This document shows positions 16,409 through 25,715 of a stretch of DNA of 64,000 nucleotides, in pieces; the first letter of the stretch is position 1; each line of letters begins with the position of its first letter. A program made the position numbers and the translations under genes. The stretch spans positions 6,882,001 through 6,946,000 of the forward strand of contig NZ_CP109090.1 in assembly GCF_035917575.1 (NCBI RefSeq). The letters are read 5' to 3'. The stretch comes from Streptomyces sp. NBC_01788 (lineage in GTDB: Bacteria > Actinomycetota > Actinomycetes > Streptomycetales > Streptomycetaceae). The notes beneath the pieces were generated by a model. That model saw only the letters and a program-made list of their open reading frames with translations, was not told where the DNA came from and searched no databases.

Positions 16409-18016
16409 GTGGGACAGCCCACCCATGCCCGGAAGCAGACCGACTGGTGGCGCTCCGCCGTCATCTACCAGGTCTACGTGCGCAGTTTCGCGGACGGCGA
16501 CGGGGACGGCACCGGCGACCTCGCCGGAGTCCGCGCGAAGCTCCCGTACCTCGCCGAACTCGGCGTGGACGCCCTCTGGTTCACCCCGTGGTACCTGTCG
16601 CCGATGAAGGACGGCGGCTACGACGTCGCCGACTACCGGGCCATCGACCCGGCCTTCGGAACCCTCGCCGAGGCGGAGAAACTGATCTCGGAGGCCCGGG
16701 AACTGGGCATTCGCACCATCGTCGACGTCGTACCGAACCACGTCTCCGACCAGCACCCCTGGTTCCGCGCCGCGCTCGCCGCGCCGCCGGGCAGCCCCGA
16801 GCGCGAGCTGTTCCACTTCCGCTCCGGCCGCGGCGAAAGGGGCGAACTGCCGCCCAACGACTGGCCGTCCCAGTTCGTCGGCTCCACCGAACCGGTGTGG
16901 ACGCGGCTGCCCGACGGCGACTGGTACCTGCACCTGTTCACACCCGAACAGCCCGACCTCAACTGGGACCACCCGGCGGTCCGCCAGGAGCACGAGGACA
17001 TCCTGCGCTTCTGGTTCGAGCGGGGTGTCGCGGGCGTCCGCATCGACTCGGCCGCCCTGCTGGCCAAGGACCCCGCGCTGCCGGACCTCGTCGAGGGCCA
17101 GGACCCCCACCCGTTCGTCGACCGCGACGAACTCCACGACGTCTACCGCTCCTGGCGGTCCGTGGCCGACGCCCACGACGGCGTCTTCGTCGGCGAGGTG
17201 TGGCTTCCCGACCCCGAGCGTTTCGCCCGCTACCTGCGCCCCGACGAACTCCACACCGCCTTCAACTTCTCCTTCCTGTCCTGCCCCTGGGACGCCGGAC
17301 GGCTGCGGGAGTCGATCGACACGACGCTCGCCGAGCACGCGCCCGTGGGGGCACCGCCCACCTGGGTGCTGTGCAACCACGACGTCACCCGCACGGTCAC
17401 CCGCTACGGTCGCGCCGACACCGGCTTCGACTTCGCCGCCAAGGCCTTCGGCACCCCCACCGACCTGGCCGTCGGAACCCGCCGGGCCCGGGCCGCGGCC
17501 CTGCTGTCCCTCGCCCTGCCCGGCGCGGTCTACGTGTACCAGGGCGAGGAACTCGGACTGCCCGAGGCCGACATCCCCCTCGACCGCATCGAGGACCCGA
17601 TGCACTTCCGCTCCGGCGGCACCGACCCCGGCCGCGACGGCTGCCGGGTCCCGCTGCCCTGGGCGGCCGACGCGCCGTACGCCGGCTTCGGCTCCCGCGA
17701 GGAACCGTGGCTGCCGCAGCCGGCCGGCTGGCCCGCGTACGCCGTCGACCGGCAGCAAGGCGACCCCTTCTCCATGCTCACCCTCTACCGCGAGGCGATC
17801 CGCCTCCGCCCGGCCTTCGGCGACGCCCCCCTGACCTGGCTGCTCGCCCCCGAAGGCGTCCTCGCCTTCACCCGGGCCGACGGCGCGACCTGTGTCGTCA
17901 ACCTCGCCGCCACGCCCGCCGAACTTCCCGCCCACACAGAACTCCTGCTGAGCAGCGGCCCGTTGGACGAGTCCGGCCGGCTCCCGCAGGACACGGCGGC
18001 CTGGCTGCGCGCCTGA
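16409..18016 (+). CDS. GH13 alpha-glucosidase (oligo-1,6-glucosidase/alpha-glucosidase type)
   Basis: This 535-aa intracellular enzyme has no signal peptide. It has the GH13 (beta/alpha)8 barrel with all conserved regions: DVVPNH at 106-111, nucleophile Asp213 in GVRIDSA, acid/base Glu263 in GEVW, and Asp325 in CNHD. The exo-acting glucosidase subgroup is suggested by WWRSAVIYQVYVRSF and the GGTDPGRDGCRVPLPW block. It should cleave imported alpha-glucan oligosaccharides to glucose. The GTG start lies 31 bp after the permease stop, in the same operon. Linkage preference (alpha-1,3 versus 1,4 or 1,6) cannot be read from sequence alone. Confidence 0.92.
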   Translation: MGQPTHARKQTDWWRSAVIYQVYVRSFADGDGDGTGDLAGVRAKLPYLAELGVDALWFTPWYLSPMKDGGYDVADYRAIDPAFGTLAEAEKLISEARELGIRTIVDVVPNHVSDQHPWFRAALAAPPGSPERELFHFRSGRGERGELPPNDWPSQFVGSTEPVWTRLPDGDWYLHLFTPEQPDLNWDHPAVRQEHEDILRFWFERGVAGVRIDSAALLAKDPALPDLVEGQDPHPFVDRDELHDVYRSWRSVADAHDGVFVGEVWLPDPERFARYLRPDELHTAFNFSFLSCPWDAGRLRESIDTTLAEHAPVGAPPTWVLCNHDVTRTVTRYGRADTGFDFAAKAFGTPTDLAVGTRRARAAALLSLALPGAVYVYQGEELGLPEADIPLDRIEDPMHFRSGGTDPGRDGCRVPLPWAADAPYAGFGSREEPWLPQPAGWPAYAVDRQQGDPFSMLTLYREAIRLRPAFGDAPLTWLLAPEGVLAFTRADGATCVVNLAATPAELPAHTELLLSSGPLDESGRLPQDTAAWLRA

Positions 18017-18084
18017 GCCCGCGCAGCCCGCCCGCCGCGACGCACCGCGCTATCCCCGTTCCCCCACCACGAAGGGATCAGCAC

Positions 18085-20268
18085 ATGCACGCGACCACCA
18101 GGGCCGGATCAGCCCGGCGCCTGCCGGCCATCGGGGCGAGCGTCGCCCTCGCCGCCGGCATGCTCGTCACCCTCGGCGCGCCCGCCGCCCACGCCGCGGC
18201 GGGCGCCACCCTCCCCTTCACCTCGGTCGAGGCCGAGTCCGCCACCACCAACGGGACCAGGATCGGGCCGGACTACACCCAGGGCACCATCGCCTCCGAG
18301 GCCTCCGGGCGCCAGGCCGTCCGGCTGTCCTCCGGGCAGCGCGTGGAGTTCACGGTGCCGCGCGCCGCCAACGCCGTGAACGTCTCCTACAGCGTCCCCG
18401 ACGGCCAGTCCGGCACGCTCAACGTGTACGTCAACGGCACGAGGCTGAGCAAGACGCTCGCCGTCACCTCGAAGTACTCCTACGTCGACACCGGCTGGAT
18501 CGCCGGCGCCAGAACGCACCACTTCTTCGACAACACGCGCCTGCTGCTGGGACAGAACCTCCAGCCCGGCGACAAGGTCGCCGTGGAGGCCGCGAACGTC
18601 CAGGTCACCGTGGACGTCGCCGACTTCGAGCAGGTCGCCGGGGCCGCCTCCCAGCCCGCCGGATCGGTCTCCGTCACCTCCAAGGGCGCCGACCCCAGCG
18701 GCCAGGGCGACTCCACCCAGGCCTTCCGGGACGCCATCTCCGCAGCGCAGGGCGGCGTGGTGTGGATCCCGCCGGGCGACTACCGGCTCACGTCCTCCCT
18801 GAGCGGCGTCCAGAACGTCACCCTCCAGGGCGCGGGCAGCTGGTACTCGGTCGTGCACGCCTCCCGGTTCATCGACCAGTCCAGTTCCTCGGGGAACGTG
18901 CGCATCAAGGACTTCGCGGTCATCGGCGAGGTCACCGAGCGCGTCGACTCCAGCCCCGACAACTTCGTCAACGGCTCGCTCGGACCGAACTCCTCCGTCT
19001 CCGGCATGTGGCTCCAGCACCTGAAGGTCGGCCTGTGGCTGACCGGCAACAACGACAACCTCGTCGTCGAGAACAGCCGCATCCTCGACACCACCGCCGA
19101 CGGCCTCAACCTCAACGGCACCGCCAAGGGCGTGAAGGTCCGCAACAACTTCCTGCGCAACCAGGGCGACGACTCGCTCGCCATGTGGTCGCTGTACGGG
19201 CCGGACACCAACAGCAGCTTCGAGAACAACACCATCTCGCAGCCGAACCTCGCCAACGGCATCGCGATCTACGGCGGCACGGACATCACGGTGAAGGACA
19301 ACCTGATCTCCGACACCAACGCTCTCGGCAGCGGCATCGCGATCTCCAACCAGAAGTTCCTCGACCCCTTCTCCCCACTGGCCGGCACCATCACGGTCGA
19401 CGGCAACACGCTGGTGCGGGCCGGCGCGATGAACCCCAACTGGAACCACCCGATGGGCGCGCTGCGGGTCGACTCCTACGACAGCGCCATCAACGCCACC
19501 GTCCGCATCACCAACACCACGATCACCGACAGCCCGTACAGCGCCTTCGAGTTCGTGTCGGGCGGAGGCTACGGATATCCGGTCAAGGGCGTCACCGTCG
19601 ACGGCGCGACCGTGAAGAACACCGGCACGGTCGTCGTCCAGGCCGAGGCGCAGGGCGCGGCGACCTTCCGCGGCGTCACCGCCACCGGCGTGGGCGCTGC
19701 GGGCATCTACAACTGCCCCTACCCGGCCAACTCGGGCAGCTTCGCGCTGACCGACGGCGGCGGCAACTCCGGCTGGAACACCACCTGGTCGGACTGCTCG
19801 ACCTGGCCCAAGCCCGGCCAGGGCAACCCCGACCCCGACCCGGGCCGCAACCTCGCCAAGGGCCGCCCGGCCACCGCCACCGGCTCCCAGGACGTCTACA
19901 CCCCGGGCAACGCGGTCGACGGGAACGCCAGTACCTACTGGGAGTCCACCAACAACGCCTTCCCGCAGTCCCTGACGGTCGACCTGGGTTCGAACCAGGC
20001 CGTACGCCGACTCGTGCTGAAGCTGCCGCCGTCGTCGGCCTGGGGCGCCCGCACCCAGACCATCACCGTCCAGGGCAGCACCGACGGCTCGTCCTACTCC
20101 ACCGTCGTCGGCTCCCAGGGCTACCGCTTCGACCCGGCCACCGGCAACACGGCCACCGTGTCCCTGCCGGGCAACACCAACCTCCGCTGGCTCCGCCTGA
20201 CCGTCAGCGGCAACACCGGTTGGCCGGCGGGCCAGTTCAGTGAAGTGGAGGCCTACCTCACCCCGTGA
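18085..20268 (+). CDS. Secreted GH87 alpha-1,3-glucanase (mutanase/mycodextranase) with two carbohydrate-binding modules
   Basis: This 727-aa secreted protein has a signal peptide (about 1-36, AHA cleavage), a CBM6/35-like jelly roll with VEAESATTNG (about 45-180), and a right-handed beta-helix catalytic domain (about 190-570). A C-terminal F5/8 type C (CBM32-like) domain follows (about 590-727). The beta-helix begins with the GADPSGQGDSTQAF/WIPPGDY pattern of GH87. Asp339 (TTADGLNLNG), Asp362 and Asp363 (QGDDSLAMWS) have the same 23/24-residue spacing as the three catalytic aspartates reported for GH87 Agl-FH1, as remembered. It ends the sugar operon, preceded by GAAGGGA, and probably attacks alpha-1,3-glucan of fungal walls or mutan. 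Confidence 0.85.
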   Translation: MHATTRAGSARRLPAIGASVALAAGMLVTLGAPAAHAAAGATLPFTSVEAESATTNGTRIGPDYTQGTIASEASGRQAVRLSSGQRVEFTVPRAANAVNVSYSVPDGQSGTLNVYVNGTRLSKTLAVTSKYSYVDTGWIAGARTHHFFDNTRLLLGQNLQPGDKVAVEAANVQVTVDVADFEQVAGAASQPAGSVSVTSKGADPSGQGDSTQAFRDAISAAQGGVVWIPPGDYRLTSSLSGVQNVTLQGAGSWYSVVHASRFIDQSSSSGNVRIKDFAVIGEVTERVDSSPDNFVNGSLGPNSSVSGMWLQHLKVGLWLTGNNDNLVVENSRILDTTADGLNLNGTAKGVKVRNNFLRNQGDDSLAMWSLYGPDTNSSFENNTISQPNLANGIAIYGGTDITVKDNLISDTNALGSGIAISNQKFLDPFSPLAGTITVDGNTLVRAGAMNPNWNHPMGALRVDSYDSAINATVRITNTTITDSPYSAFEFVSGGGYGYPVKGVTVDGATVKNTGTVVVQAEAQGAATFRGVTATGVGAAGIYNCPYPANSGSFALTDGGGNSGWNTTWSDCSTWPKPGQGNPDPDPGRNLAKGRPATATGSQDVYTPGNAVDGNASTYWESTNNAFPQSLTVDLGSNQAVRRLVLKLPPSSAWGARTQTITVQGSTDGSSYSTVVGSQGYRFDPATGNTATVSLPGNTNLRWLRLTVSGNTGWPAGQFSEVEAYLTP

Positions 20269-20278
20269 CCACCGGCGT

Positions 20279-20323
20279 CCCGGGCTTCGCCGCCAGGAAC
20301 CGACTCCGGTGGCGAAGCCCGGG
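20279..20323. terminator. Terminator hairpin after the GH87 gene
   Basis: CCCGGGCTTCGCC (20279-20291) and its complement GGCGAAGCCCGGG (20311-20323) form a 13-bp stem, 10 bp after the stop codon. Confidence 0.85.
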
Positions 20324-20465
20324 GCCCCGCCCTGCAGCCCGCGCCGGCCCGGGGGACGACGGAGAGCCAGAGCCTTGATCGAAAAACGGTTCGGACTCTG
20401 TCGGTGCTCCCTGTTAGCCTCCAGCGACTCATACGGCACAGGCGTTTCACAGGGAGGGCGGGAGC

Positions 20466-22610
20466 TTGAACAGGGGCCGCAAGAAAGGGAGTTGGCGAAC
20501 AACCCGTCGACTCGGTGTGGTGGGTCTGGTCGTGGTCGGCAGTCTGGGCGTTCCGGGTGCGGCCTTCGCGGCGGAGAACCTGCCGCCGCGTCAGCCACAG
20601 GTGCAGGATCTGCTGACCGGTACCCGACCCTGCACGTCAGGGGAGGACAGGGCGTACGTTCCGACGCCGCCGACGGTCAGTGCCGTGCTGTACGACCCGG
20701 AAGAGGACGACCGGGTGGGCGGGGCGAATCTCGTCCGGGGCGAGTTCGAGGCGTGGTGGACCGGGCCGGATGGAGTGGAGCAGCGCCGGTCGTACACCAC
20801 GTCCGCAATCCCGTCCGGGGTCCGGCAGCAGTGGCGGATGCCCGAGGACATACCCGCCGACACCGTCGTGTCGTGGCACGTGCGCGCCGACGACGGCACG
20901 GCGAAGTCCTCGTGGAGTTCGCAGGGCGCGGGTTTCGCCTGTGAGTTCGTTCTGGACACGGAGAGCCCGGCTGTTCCGTTGATCACCTCCACGGACTACC
21001 CCGACGACGGCGACGAGCATGACGGCGTCGGCGTCCGGGGCACCTTCACCGTGGAGTCACCGTCGTCCGACGTCGCGTCCTACGTCTACAGCTTCATCGG
21101 CCAAGCTCCGGTGACCGTCCGTCCCGACATGCTCGGCGGGCCCCTCACGATCCGCCACCTGCCGCTCAGGGCCGGCACGGACTATCTGAGCGTGCGTGCC
21201 GTCGACCGCTCCGGACGCAGCAGCAGCACCGCCACCCACTGGTTCCGGGTCGCGTCGGGCCGGGCGCCCGTGGCCCACTGGACGCTGGCCGACTCGCGGG
21301 GGTCGACGGCGTCTGCCCCCGAGAGCGGCCCGGTGGCCCGCGCGGGATCCGGCGTGGCCTTCGGCTCGACGGGCCCACGGGGGACGGCCCTGACCTCGAC
21401 GGCCGAACTGGGCGGCGGGCCCCACGCGTTCCTCACCCCCGATGTCCCCGTGGTCGACACCCGAGGCACCTTCGCGGTCGGCGCCTGGGTGCGCCCGGAC
21501 CGAACGGACCGCGCGATGACTGTCGCCAGCCAGGACGCGGGTCACAGTCCGGCCTTCGGACTCGGTCTGCGAGTCGGGAACAACCGCCCCGTCTGGTCCT
21601 TCACCGTGGCCGGGGCCGAGGTGACCGGCGGGACGGCCGGGACCGGCAAGTGGACCCATCTGCTGGCCGTGTACGACTCCGAGACCGGCCAGGCGCACCT
21701 CTACGTCGACGGCGACGAGGTCGGTAAGCCGGTCCGGGCCACCGCCGCCAAGTCCGCCGGCGCGTTCCAGATCGGACGGATCCGGCATGGCGGCGGCTAC
21801 CGGGAGCACTGGCGGGGCGCGCTCGGTGACGTCCGTGCCTACGACCGGGTGATGGTCCCCGAGGAGGTCACCGAACTGGCCCGCCGCAAGCCCGCCCTGC
21901 TCGGACACTGGTCCCTGGAGGACGCCTCCGACGGTGTGAGCCCCGAACAGAACGGCGGTACGCCACTGAGGCTCGGCACCGGTGCGTCGATCCAGGTGTC
22001 GGACGGCTCCTGCATCCCGGACCTCGACCCGGACTGCGTGCCGTTCGCCCTCGTCGGTGACGGCCACCTGCACCTGGACGGCAAGAGCGGTTATGCGGCC
22101 ACCGGGGAGCCCGTCGTGGACACCTCCGACAGCTTCACCGTCGGTGTCGTCGTCCGGCTGGCCGACGACGAGCCGTCCGGGCCGATGACCGTCCTCTCGC
22201 AGGTCGGTGAGCACACCGACACGTTCAAGGTGCGCTACGACCCCGCGACGTACGCCTGGCAGCTGATCGTGCCGCACGAGGACGCGGTGGGGGCGGAGGA
22301 GACCGTGGTGTCCGAGATCGTGATGGCGGACGGCGGCCGGGGGACTGGGCACCGGCTGGCCGTGGTGTACGACGACGTGAGGCACCGCATCAGTCTCTAC
22401 GTCGACGGCTACACGAACAGCGCCCGCACCGCCGAGCTCGCCGCGGGTCTGCCCGGTTCGGGGCCCCTGCAGATCGGCCGGGCCACAACCGGCGACGGGT
22501 GGGGTGAGTACCTGCACGGTGATGTCGATGAAGTCCAGGCCTACCAGGGAGCCCTGAGGGACAGGGATGTCGTCGCGCTCGGTTTCGGCACCGACCCCTG
22601 CCTCTGCTGA
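20466..22610 (+). CDS. Secreted protein with two LamG (concanavalin-like) domains
   Basis: This 714-aa protein starts at a TTG with strong GGGAGG/GGGAG upstream. It has a signal peptide (about 1-36, AFA-A), an N-terminal beta-sandwich region of about 220 residues with a few paired Cys, and two LamG-like jelly rolls (about 265-465 and 475-712). Each LamG domain carries the pattern FAVGAWVRPD/FTVGVVVRLA, then a Lys/Trp strand, HLYVDGDEVG/SLYVDGYTNS and QIGR. It ends in CLC. Such proteins bind glycans or cell surfaces. No catalytic domain is recognised. The gene is single, flanked by terminators. Confidence 0.85.
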   Translation: MNRGRKKGSWRTTRRLGVVGLVVVGSLGVPGAAFAAENLPPRQPQVQDLLTGTRPCTSGEDRAYVPTPPTVSAVLYDPEEDDRVGGANLVRGEFEAWWTGPDGVEQRRSYTTSAIPSGVRQQWRMPEDIPADTVVSWHVRADDGTAKSSWSSQGAGFACEFVLDTESPAVPLITSTDYPDDGDEHDGVGVRGTFTVESPSSDVASYVYSFIGQAPVTVRPDMLGGPLTIRHLPLRAGTDYLSVRAVDRSGRSSSTATHWFRVASGRAPVAHWTLADSRGSTASAPESGPVARAGSGVAFGSTGPRGTALTSTAELGGGPHAFLTPDVPVVDTRGTFAVGAWVRPDRTDRAMTVASQDAGHSPAFGLGLRVGNNRPVWSFTVAGAEVTGGTAGTGKWTHLLAVYDSETGQAHLYVDGDEVGKPVRATAAKSAGAFQIGRIRHGGGYREHWRGALGDVRAYDRVMVPEEVTELARRKPALLGHWSLEDASDGVSPEQNGGTPLRLGTGASIQVSDGSCIPDLDPDCVPFALVGDGHLHLDGKSGYAATGEPVVDTSDSFTVGVVVRLADDEPSGPMTVLSQVGEHTDTFKVRYDPATYAWQLIVPHEDAVGAEETVVSEIVMADGGRGTGHRLAVVYDDVRHRISLYVDGYTNSARTAELAAGLPGSGPLQIGRATTGDGWGEYLHGDVDEVQAYQGALRDRDVVALGFGTDPCLC

Positions 22611-22634
22611 ACACACCACCGGGTCTCTCCGGTC

Positions 22635-22670
22635 CGGGGCCCCGCATGCCGTGCCGCAGGCGGGGCCCCG
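22635..22670. terminator. Terminator hairpin after the LamG gene
   Basis: CGGGGCCCCGC and GCGGGGCCCCG are 11-bp perfect arms around a 14-nt loop, between the convergent LamG gene and the kinase pseudogene. Confidence 0.8.
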
Positions 22671-22697
22671 CCCCTTGCCACCAGTTCGTCCTCAGCC

Positions 22698-23632
22698 TCA
22701 GCCCGGCGCGACGAACCCGGACTCGTACGCCGCGATGACCGCCTGGGTGCGGTCGCGGGCGCCCAGTTTAAGCGGTCCGCCTCGCCGAGCGCGGGACGGG
22801 GGCCGGCGGGCCGTCCCGTGTCCCGCAGCATGAACAGCACCTGTTCCAGGTCCTCCAGCGCGGCCCGCCCGGCCTCCTCGATGGCCTCCAGCGCCCGGCC
22901 GGTGAACTCCGGGTCGGCGGCCGCCCGTGCGGCACCCGCCTGGACCACGGCCAGAGTCAGCGCGTGGCCGAGGGAGTCGTGCAACTCCTGTGCGATCCGG
23001 TTGCGTTCCAGCAGCCGCTCGGTGCGCTGCTCCAACTCCGACAGACGCTCCCTGACTGACGGCCCGAGCAGGCGGCGGGCAGCCTGGGCCATGAGAGCAC
23101 CCGCTACGGCGGCCACCGCGAGGAGCACCAGCACGGGTACCGGGACGAGGAGGGCGTACCACCAATGGGACCCGGGAAGCGTCAGGAGCGAGTCGGTGAC
23201 GCCGGGGCTCCCGGCGGCGGCCCCGGCCAGCGACAGCGAGAGCGCCAGCAACTGGTCCGACACCAGCCCGAGCGCGAGTCCCGCCTCCATGCGCAGCACC
23301 ATCCAGGCACCCGTTCTGGCCCGGTCGCTCCATGAGGCGGACGGCGCCGCGGAAACCCCCGGATCCTCCTCGCTCCGCACTCGCGCGTGCGGTCCGGGGA
23401 ACAGCATCAGCCGTGCCTGGAGCCCCTCCGCACGGCGCATCGAAGGCACCATGGCCGCGGCCAGGATCAGCGGGACGGGAAGGACGGCGATCAGTGCCCA
23501 GTCGGCGGGCGTCGGCTTGACCAGGCCGGGATAGACCAACGCGCAGACGATCGGCAGGATCGCCCCCACCAGCACGTGGAGCCAACGGGTGTAGGTGACC
23601 GCACGTGTCAGCGGCGACAGCAGGCCAGGCAT
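22698..23632 (-). pseudogene. Histidine kinase truncated after its DHp domain and joined to the tail of a LuxR response regulator
   Basis: From the ATG at 23632 the kinase shows four transmembrane segments (for example LHVLVGAILPIVCALVYPGL) and the phosphoacceptor helix with QELHDSLGHALTLAVVQ, ending at MLRDTGRPAGPRPALGEADR. The HATPase_c domain that should follow is absent. At about 22772 the sequence continues, in another frame, as LKLGARDRTQAVIAAYESG and FVAPG-stop (22698), the normal last ~25 residues of a NarL-type response regulator. The kinase frame itself runs on as nonsense to 22541, inside the LamG gene. A deletion of roughly 1 kb (kinase ATPase domain plus most of the regulator) explains this. 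The system probably controlled the adjacent ABC exporter at 23741-25419. Confidence 0.85.
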
Positions 23633-23740
23633 GCCGCCATCCTGGCAGAGCGGGCGGGACCGTCGGCTCCCCCGCACGGGGGAGGCGGTCTCCTCCCGCG
23701 GGGGAGGCCAGGCCCCCGCCCGCGCGGCCACGCTGAAGCC

Positions 23741-24682
23741 ATGAACAGCATCCAAGTGCGAGGCCTCACCAAGGAGTACAGCGGCACCCGGGCCCTCGAC
23801 CGTCTGACGTGCACCATCGAACCGGGCCGGGTCACCGGGTTCCTCGGCCCCAACGGCGCCGGCAAGTCCACCACCATGCGGCTCGTCCTCGGCCTCGACC
23901 GTCCCACCGCCGGCTCCGCCACCGTGGGCGGCCGCCCCTACACGGCCCTGGGCGAGCCCCTGCGCACCGTCGGCGCGCTGCTGGACGCGCAGGCGGCCCA
24001 CGGTTCCCGTACCGCCCGCGAACAGCTGCGTTTCCTCGCCGTCAGCAACCGCATCCCGGCCCGCCGCGTGGACGAGGTGCTCCAGGAGACCGGTCTCGCC
24101 TCCGTGGCCGGCCGCCGCATCCGCACCTTCTCCCTCGGCATGCGCCAGCGCCTCGGCGTCGCCGCCGCGCTCCTCGGGGACCCGCCCGTGCTCATGCTGG
24201 ACGAACCCGCCAACGGCCTCGACCCGGAAGGGATCGTCTGGATCCGGGAGTTGCTGCGCCGGCTGGCTGGGGAAGGCCGTACGGTCCTGGTCTCCAGCCA
24301 CCTGATGAACGAGACCGCGGCCTTCGCCGACCATCTCGTCGTGCTCGGCCGGGGCCGGCTCCTCGCCGACACCCCCATGGAGGACTTCATCGAACAGCAC
24401 AGCCACCCGCGCGTCCGGGTGCGGGCCGGCGCTCCCGCCCGGCTGCGGGCCGCGCTGCTGGCCGAGGGATACACGGTGGCGGAGGGAGACGGCGGCCCGC
24501 TGGTGGTCGAAGGCGCCAGAGCCGAGCAGGTCGGAGCCGTCGCCGCCCGCGAAGGCATTCCGGTCCTCGAACTCTCCGACGAACGGGCCTCCCTGGAGCA
24601 GGCCTATCTCGCCCTCACGACCGGCGAGGCCGAATTCGCCGCCGCGGCCGCCGTGTCCCCGACCACCGCGCAGGAGGTGTGA
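23741..24682 (+). CDS. ABC exporter ATPase (drug/lantibiotic-type)
   Basis: This 313-aa ATPase has Walker A GPNGAGKST, signature FSLGMRQRLGVAAALL, Walker B VLMLDEPANGLDPEG and the switch His in VSSHLMNE. It is of the DrrA/BcrA type and carries a C-terminal extension with an accessory alpha/beta domain (about 215-313). It pairs with the permease starting 2 bp after its stop. Such pairs export antibiotics or act in self-protection. It is divergent from the broken two-component genes, which normally regulate it. Confidence 0.9.
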   Translation: MNSIQVRGLTKEYSGTRALDRLTCTIEPGRVTGFLGPNGAGKSTTMRLVLGLDRPTAGSATVGGRPYTALGEPLRTVGALLDAQAAHGSRTAREQLRFLAVSNRIPARRVDEVLQETGLASVAGRRIRTFSLGMRQRLGVAAALLGDPPVLMLDEPANGLDPEGIVWIRELLRRLAGEGRTVLVSSHLMNETAAFADHLVVLGRGRLLADTPMEDFIEQHSHPRVRVRAGAPARLRAALLAEGYTVAEGDGGPLVVEGARAEQVGAVAAREGIPVLELSDERASLEQAYLALTTGEAEFAAAAAVSPTTAQEV

Positions 24683-24684
24683 CC

Positions 24685-25419
24685 ATGTCCGTCACAGCCG
24701 TTCTCCACTCCGAGTGGATCAAGATCCGGTCGGTCCGGGCGAGCTTCGGCTCGCTCGTCGCGGTCTTCGCCGCCACCCTGGCCGTCACCCTGCTCGTCTA
24801 CTCCACCGTGGGCCAGGCGGAGGCGATGGGCGGCGAGGACCCACTCTTCGGCGCCTTCTACGCGATCAACTTCGCGCAGATCGCCGCCATCGCCTTCGGA
24901 GCCACTGCCGTCTCGTCCGAGTACGCGAGCGGGGCCCTGCGGGTGTCCCTGTCGGCCGTGCCGCGCCGGGGTCTGTTCTGCGTGGCCAAGACGGCGGTCG
25001 TGGGTGCCGCCGCCCTCGCCGTCGGGCTCGCGACCGGGTTCGCCACCTTCCTTGTGGGCCAGGCCTTCCTGGGGGAGTACGCCATCGGCCTCGGCACACC
25101 GGGAGCGCTGCGGGCCTGCGTCGGCGCCGGGATCTACCTCGCGCTGATGGCCCTCCTCGCCGCAGGACTCACCTTTCTGCTGCGCAGCGCCGTCGCGGTG
25201 ATCAGCCTGCTCATCCCGTTCATCCTGATCGTGTCCTTCGTGGTCGGGGACGTCGCCGACGGTGCCTCCCGCTATCTGCCGGACCGGGCCGGACAGCAGA
25301 TCCTGCACCAGGAGGCGGCGGGCGGCCTCGGACCCTGGACGGGCCTCGCGGTGATGTCGCTGTGGGCGACGGCGGCGTTGCTGGCCGGCTGGTGGGCGGT
25401 GCGCCGGCGCGACGCCTGA
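24685..25419 (+). CDS. ABC-2 type permease of the exporter
   Basis: This 244-aa protein has six predicted membrane segments, beginning with HSEWIKIRSVRASFGSLV, the usual N-terminal amphipathic helix of ABC-2 permeases. The SSEYASGALRVSLSAVPRRG segment is the conserved cytoplasmic loop. Its ATG is 2 bp beyond the ATPase stop with AGGAGG upstream (overlapping the ATPase end), so the two are coupled. Confidence 0.9.
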   Translation: MSVTAVLHSEWIKIRSVRASFGSLVAVFAATLAVTLLVYSTVGQAEAMGGEDPLFGAFYAINFAQIAAIAFGATAVSSEYASGALRVSLSAVPRRGLFCVAKTAVVGAAALAVGLATGFATFLVGQAFLGEYAIGLGTPGALRACVGAGIYLALMALLAAGLTFLLRSAVAVISLLIPFILIVSFVVGDVADGASRYLPDRAGQQILHQEAAGGLGPWTGLAVMSLWATAALLAGWWAVRRRDA

Positions 25420-25458
25420 CACCTTGGCCCGGGGTCCTCGACCGCCGGGCCACTCTAT

Positions 25459-25474
25459 TTGCGTATCGACGCAA
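25459..25474. promoter_or_regulatory. Candidate ArsR operator upstream of the SBP-less ABC transporter
   Basis: TTGCGTATCGACGCAA is a palindrome with 6-bp arms. A near-identical copy, TTGCGTATCCATGCAA, covers the start codon of the arsR-type gene at 29438-29453 (14 of 16 positions identical). Shared control of the transporter and repressor is therefore likely. Confidence 0.75.
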
Positions 25475-25566
25475 TGACCGGCACACTACCTGTCGGCACC
25501 CGCCTGTCGCGCCGTGCGCGAGGCCCGTGCTCCCCGACGGAACCGCATGGCTGAACGGAGGCACTC

Positions 25567-25614
25567 GTGGACATCGACCCACCCAGTCCGAGCGGCCTCT
25601 CCGGCAGTCTCTGA
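25567..25614 (+). CDS. Candidate leader peptide of 15 residues
   Basis: A GTG at 25567 lies five nt after a perfect GGAGG. It opens a 16-codon frame (V/M-DIDPPSPSGLSGSL-stop) in the 5' leader of the ABC transporter, followed by a long pyrimidine tract and a large hairpin. Proline and serine are enriched and no cysteine is present, so it is not a classical cysteine attenuator. It could set ribosome position on the leader. Its translation is inferred only from the ribosome-binding site. Confidence 0.45.
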   Translation: MDIDPPSPSGLSGSL

Positions 25615-25633
25615 CCGCCGCCCCGGTCGTCCG

Positions 25634-25685
25634 CTTTCTTCTTTTTATTCTCTTTCTTCCCTCTTCTTTTCTTCCTTCTCTTTTC
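25634..25685 (+). promoter_or_regulatory. 52-nt pyrimidine tract in the transporter leader
   Basis: Fifty-one of 52 bases are C or T (single A at 25647). This is strikingly AT-rich for this genome. It is unstructured by itself; it could be a Rho-loading site, a protein-binding leader element or triplex-forming DNA. Confidence 0.7.
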
Positions 25686-25715
25686 GCCGCTTTCTCGCCG
25701 TACCCTGCCATGCCG

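Noticed and set aside
18109-20598. 829-aa minus-strand frame opposite the GH87 gene
   Set aside because: Antisense shadow; Val/Gly/Asp-rich with no recognisable domain.
25634-25685. Pyrimidine tract as the T-run of an intrinsic terminator
   Set aside because: No stable hairpin directly precedes it; the large hairpin follows it instead.
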